A stretch of 64,000 bases of DNA from Eremophila alpestris peregrina. Lineage: Eukaryota; Chordata; Aves; Passeriformes; Alaudidae. Under the pieces are notes generated by a model. That model ran no database searches. It saw only the letters and a program-made list of their open reading frames with translations, and had not been told where the DNA came from. This document shows positions 63,030-64,000 of this stretch, piece by piece. Both the position numbers and the translations under genes were made by a program. The stretch lies in contig WMCF01000081.1 of assembly GCA_009792885.1 (NCBI GenBank), forward strand, positions 125,072 through 189,071. Direction: 5' to 3'. Each line of letters opens with the position of its first letter. The stretch's first letter is position 1.

Positions 63030-64000
63030 GGTGGGTCACACCGAGCAGATGAGGAGGGACGGGTGCAGGGTGTGGGGGGTCGCCGCGCAGGACTGGGGGG
63101 GCAGTGTGGGGGAGTGTTCCGTACGGAGGGGGAGGGGCCGAGGCCACGCTGCATGGAGGGGGAGGGGCCACGGCCGCATGGTGAGGGTCGCCGTACGGCT
63201 GGAACTAGCCGCCGCCACGATCAGTGCCGAGCCGCACAGATCGGGACTCACCGCTGCCGCGGGGGAGAGGAGGGGGGATTCTGCTGCGGTAAGACATGAC
63301 GCTGCGTGGTAAAACCCAAGGGATTATTCTGCCGTGGCCAAACTCAGCACCGCATGGTCTCCTCATGCTGCAATGACTTCTGGTTCTGCGATCGCCCCCG
63401 GAACCGCAGTACACCCCCATTCTCATGACACTTCCTGACCCCGGGAACGCTGCCGACCACATGGCAGCTTCTAGTGCCGCGTGATCCCGTGATACTGTGA
63501 TATTTCCCGGCAGCTTGGAGCCCGCCATCGCCACGTGGGCTGCTGGTGCTGCAAGAGCAGCTCGCTCCATGTGGACTCCCGGCGCAGCCCAAACCGCCCA
63601 TGCTGCTGTAATCTGGCACTCTCCGAGGGGGGTGGGGGGTTCTGAAATCGCCTGCCGCTTGTGCTGCACGTGGCTCCTGCGTGCCACCGGCATTTTGTGG
63701 GGTACTACTGCGAAACCACCCCCTGCCCCCATCATGCATGTCTGAAGCAGTGGTGCTGCTTCCGCCACCGCCATTTTGTAGGGTCACAACACGAATCCAC
63801 ACCCCACCGCCATTCTGTACATCCGGAGTGGTGGCGCTGCTTCCGCCGCTGCCATTTTGGGTCTCAAACACCACGTGGCTGCCCCACACGGTCCCGCCGC
63901 TGCAATCCCGGGGTCCGGGAGCCGCGGGACCGACCTAATTCCCCTGCCCATCCGGCACAGGGGAATCTAACACAACCGAGGGTTCAAAACTAGGATTGTA
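63030..64000 (-). other. GC-rich proviral leader upstream of gag
   Basis: About 970 bases of CpG-rich sequence precede gag. Several overlapping open frames (up to 189 codons, minus) have Gly/Ser/Arg-rich composition and no recognised domain. They probably reflect GC richness, although the frame 63344-63889 carries in-phase repeats. No primer binding site or LTR end was recognised, so the leader continues past the window edge or the element is rearranged. Confidence 0.6.
63685..63905. repeat. 81-bp tandem repeat with ATGGCGG-type motifs
   Basis: The landmark (C/G)CATTTTG recurs at 63690, 63771 and 63852, exactly 81 bases apart, with similar flanks (GCTGCTTCCGC before units 2 and 3). The third copy is incomplete. 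Because 81 is divisible by three, the minus-strand frame keeps its phase across copies. On the proviral strand units 2 and 3 read CAAAATGGCGG or CAAAATGGCAG; unit 2 holds a second related site (CCGCCATTCTG) near 63806. Confidence 0.8.

Larger units (their letters stand above)
57414..64000 (-). mobile_element. Endogenous betaretrovirus-like provirus (ERVK type), env-less, incomplete at window edge
   Basis: The provirus is read right to left: leader, gag, NC, dUTPase-like/protease, RT, RNase H, integrase, polypurine tract, 3' LTR. The class is supported by the capsid style, the CCHC knuckle, the pro frame overlapping the end of gag in another frame, the LWGRDILEQWG protease end and the integrase sequence. 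The coding regions carry an in-frame TAA near the end of gag, frame changes before the zinc knuckle, in-frame stops in RT near 60760-60770, and frame changes in RT, RNase H and integrase. The copy is therefore inactive as written. There is no envelope frame between integrase and LTR. The 5' LTR and primer binding site were not found in the window, so target-site duplications cannot be tested here. Confidence 0.9.

Noticed and set aside
63205..63889. Long minus-strand frames in the proviral leader as possible accessory proteins
   Set aside because: Composition is driven by GC richness and repeats. No domain was recognised and frames overlap on both strands, so they are not called as genes.
63900..64000. 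A possible primer binding site beginning TGGGCAGGGG on the minus strand near 63948
   Set aside because: The downstream bases do not fit a tRNA 3' end with a normal T-arm, so I do not call it.
1..64000. CRISPR arrays, bacterial-type operons, tRNA or rRNA genes
   Set aside because: None was seen. The sequence has vertebrate repeat content, and the only regular repeats are the tandem blocks inside retroelements and simple sequence runs.

Overview
The window looks like vertebrate nuclear DNA from a bird, most likely a songbird. The evidence is an AT-rich, mostly non-coding background, several CR1 LINE 3' fragments with the characteristic avian 3' end, several LTR-like segments, and a betaretrovirus-like (ERVK-type) provirus. 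No bacterial operon logic, CRISPR array, tRNA or rRNA gene was recognised. The species call is inference from repeat types.

Layout: 1-8.4 kb is AT-rich and probably lies in the first intron(s) of a minus-strand gene. About 8.44-9.65 kb is a strong CpG island holding the start of that gene: a 148-base coding first exon (8917-9064, minus) with a good splice donor. I do not recognise its product. From 9.7 to 52.7 kb I see no exon I can defend. This stretch holds CR1 fragments (about 24.26, 31.65-32.59, 36.02, 38.34-38.76 and 41.53 kb), LTR candidates (about 17.25, 28.35, 29.7-30.39 and 46.75 kb) and simple repeats. Around 52.8-54.17 kb lies a GC-rich, minus-oriented LTR-like element with two families of internal direct repeats.

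The right end (about 57.4-64.0 kb and beyond) is a minus-strand endogenous retrovirus. Read right to left it has a long GC-rich leader with exact-period 81-bp repeats, gag (capsid with major homology region, then a CCHC zinc knuckle in another frame), a dUTPase-like remnant joined to an aspartic protease, reverse transcriptase with YMDD, RNase H, integrase (HHCC, D,D-35-E and C-terminal domain), a short non-coding stretch, a polypurine tract and the 3' LTR. No envelope gene is present between integrase and LTR. Stops and frame changes in gag, RT, RNase H and integrase show that it is decayed and not functional as it stands. The 5' LTR and primer binding site were not found and probably lie past the window edge.

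The recognisable coding content is therefore one host first exon plus the broken retroviral genes. No new multi-gene system could be supported. The oddest structures are the two repeat-bearing GC-rich retroelement segments at 53-54 kb and 63-64 kb, which share a similar AAATGGCGG motif.
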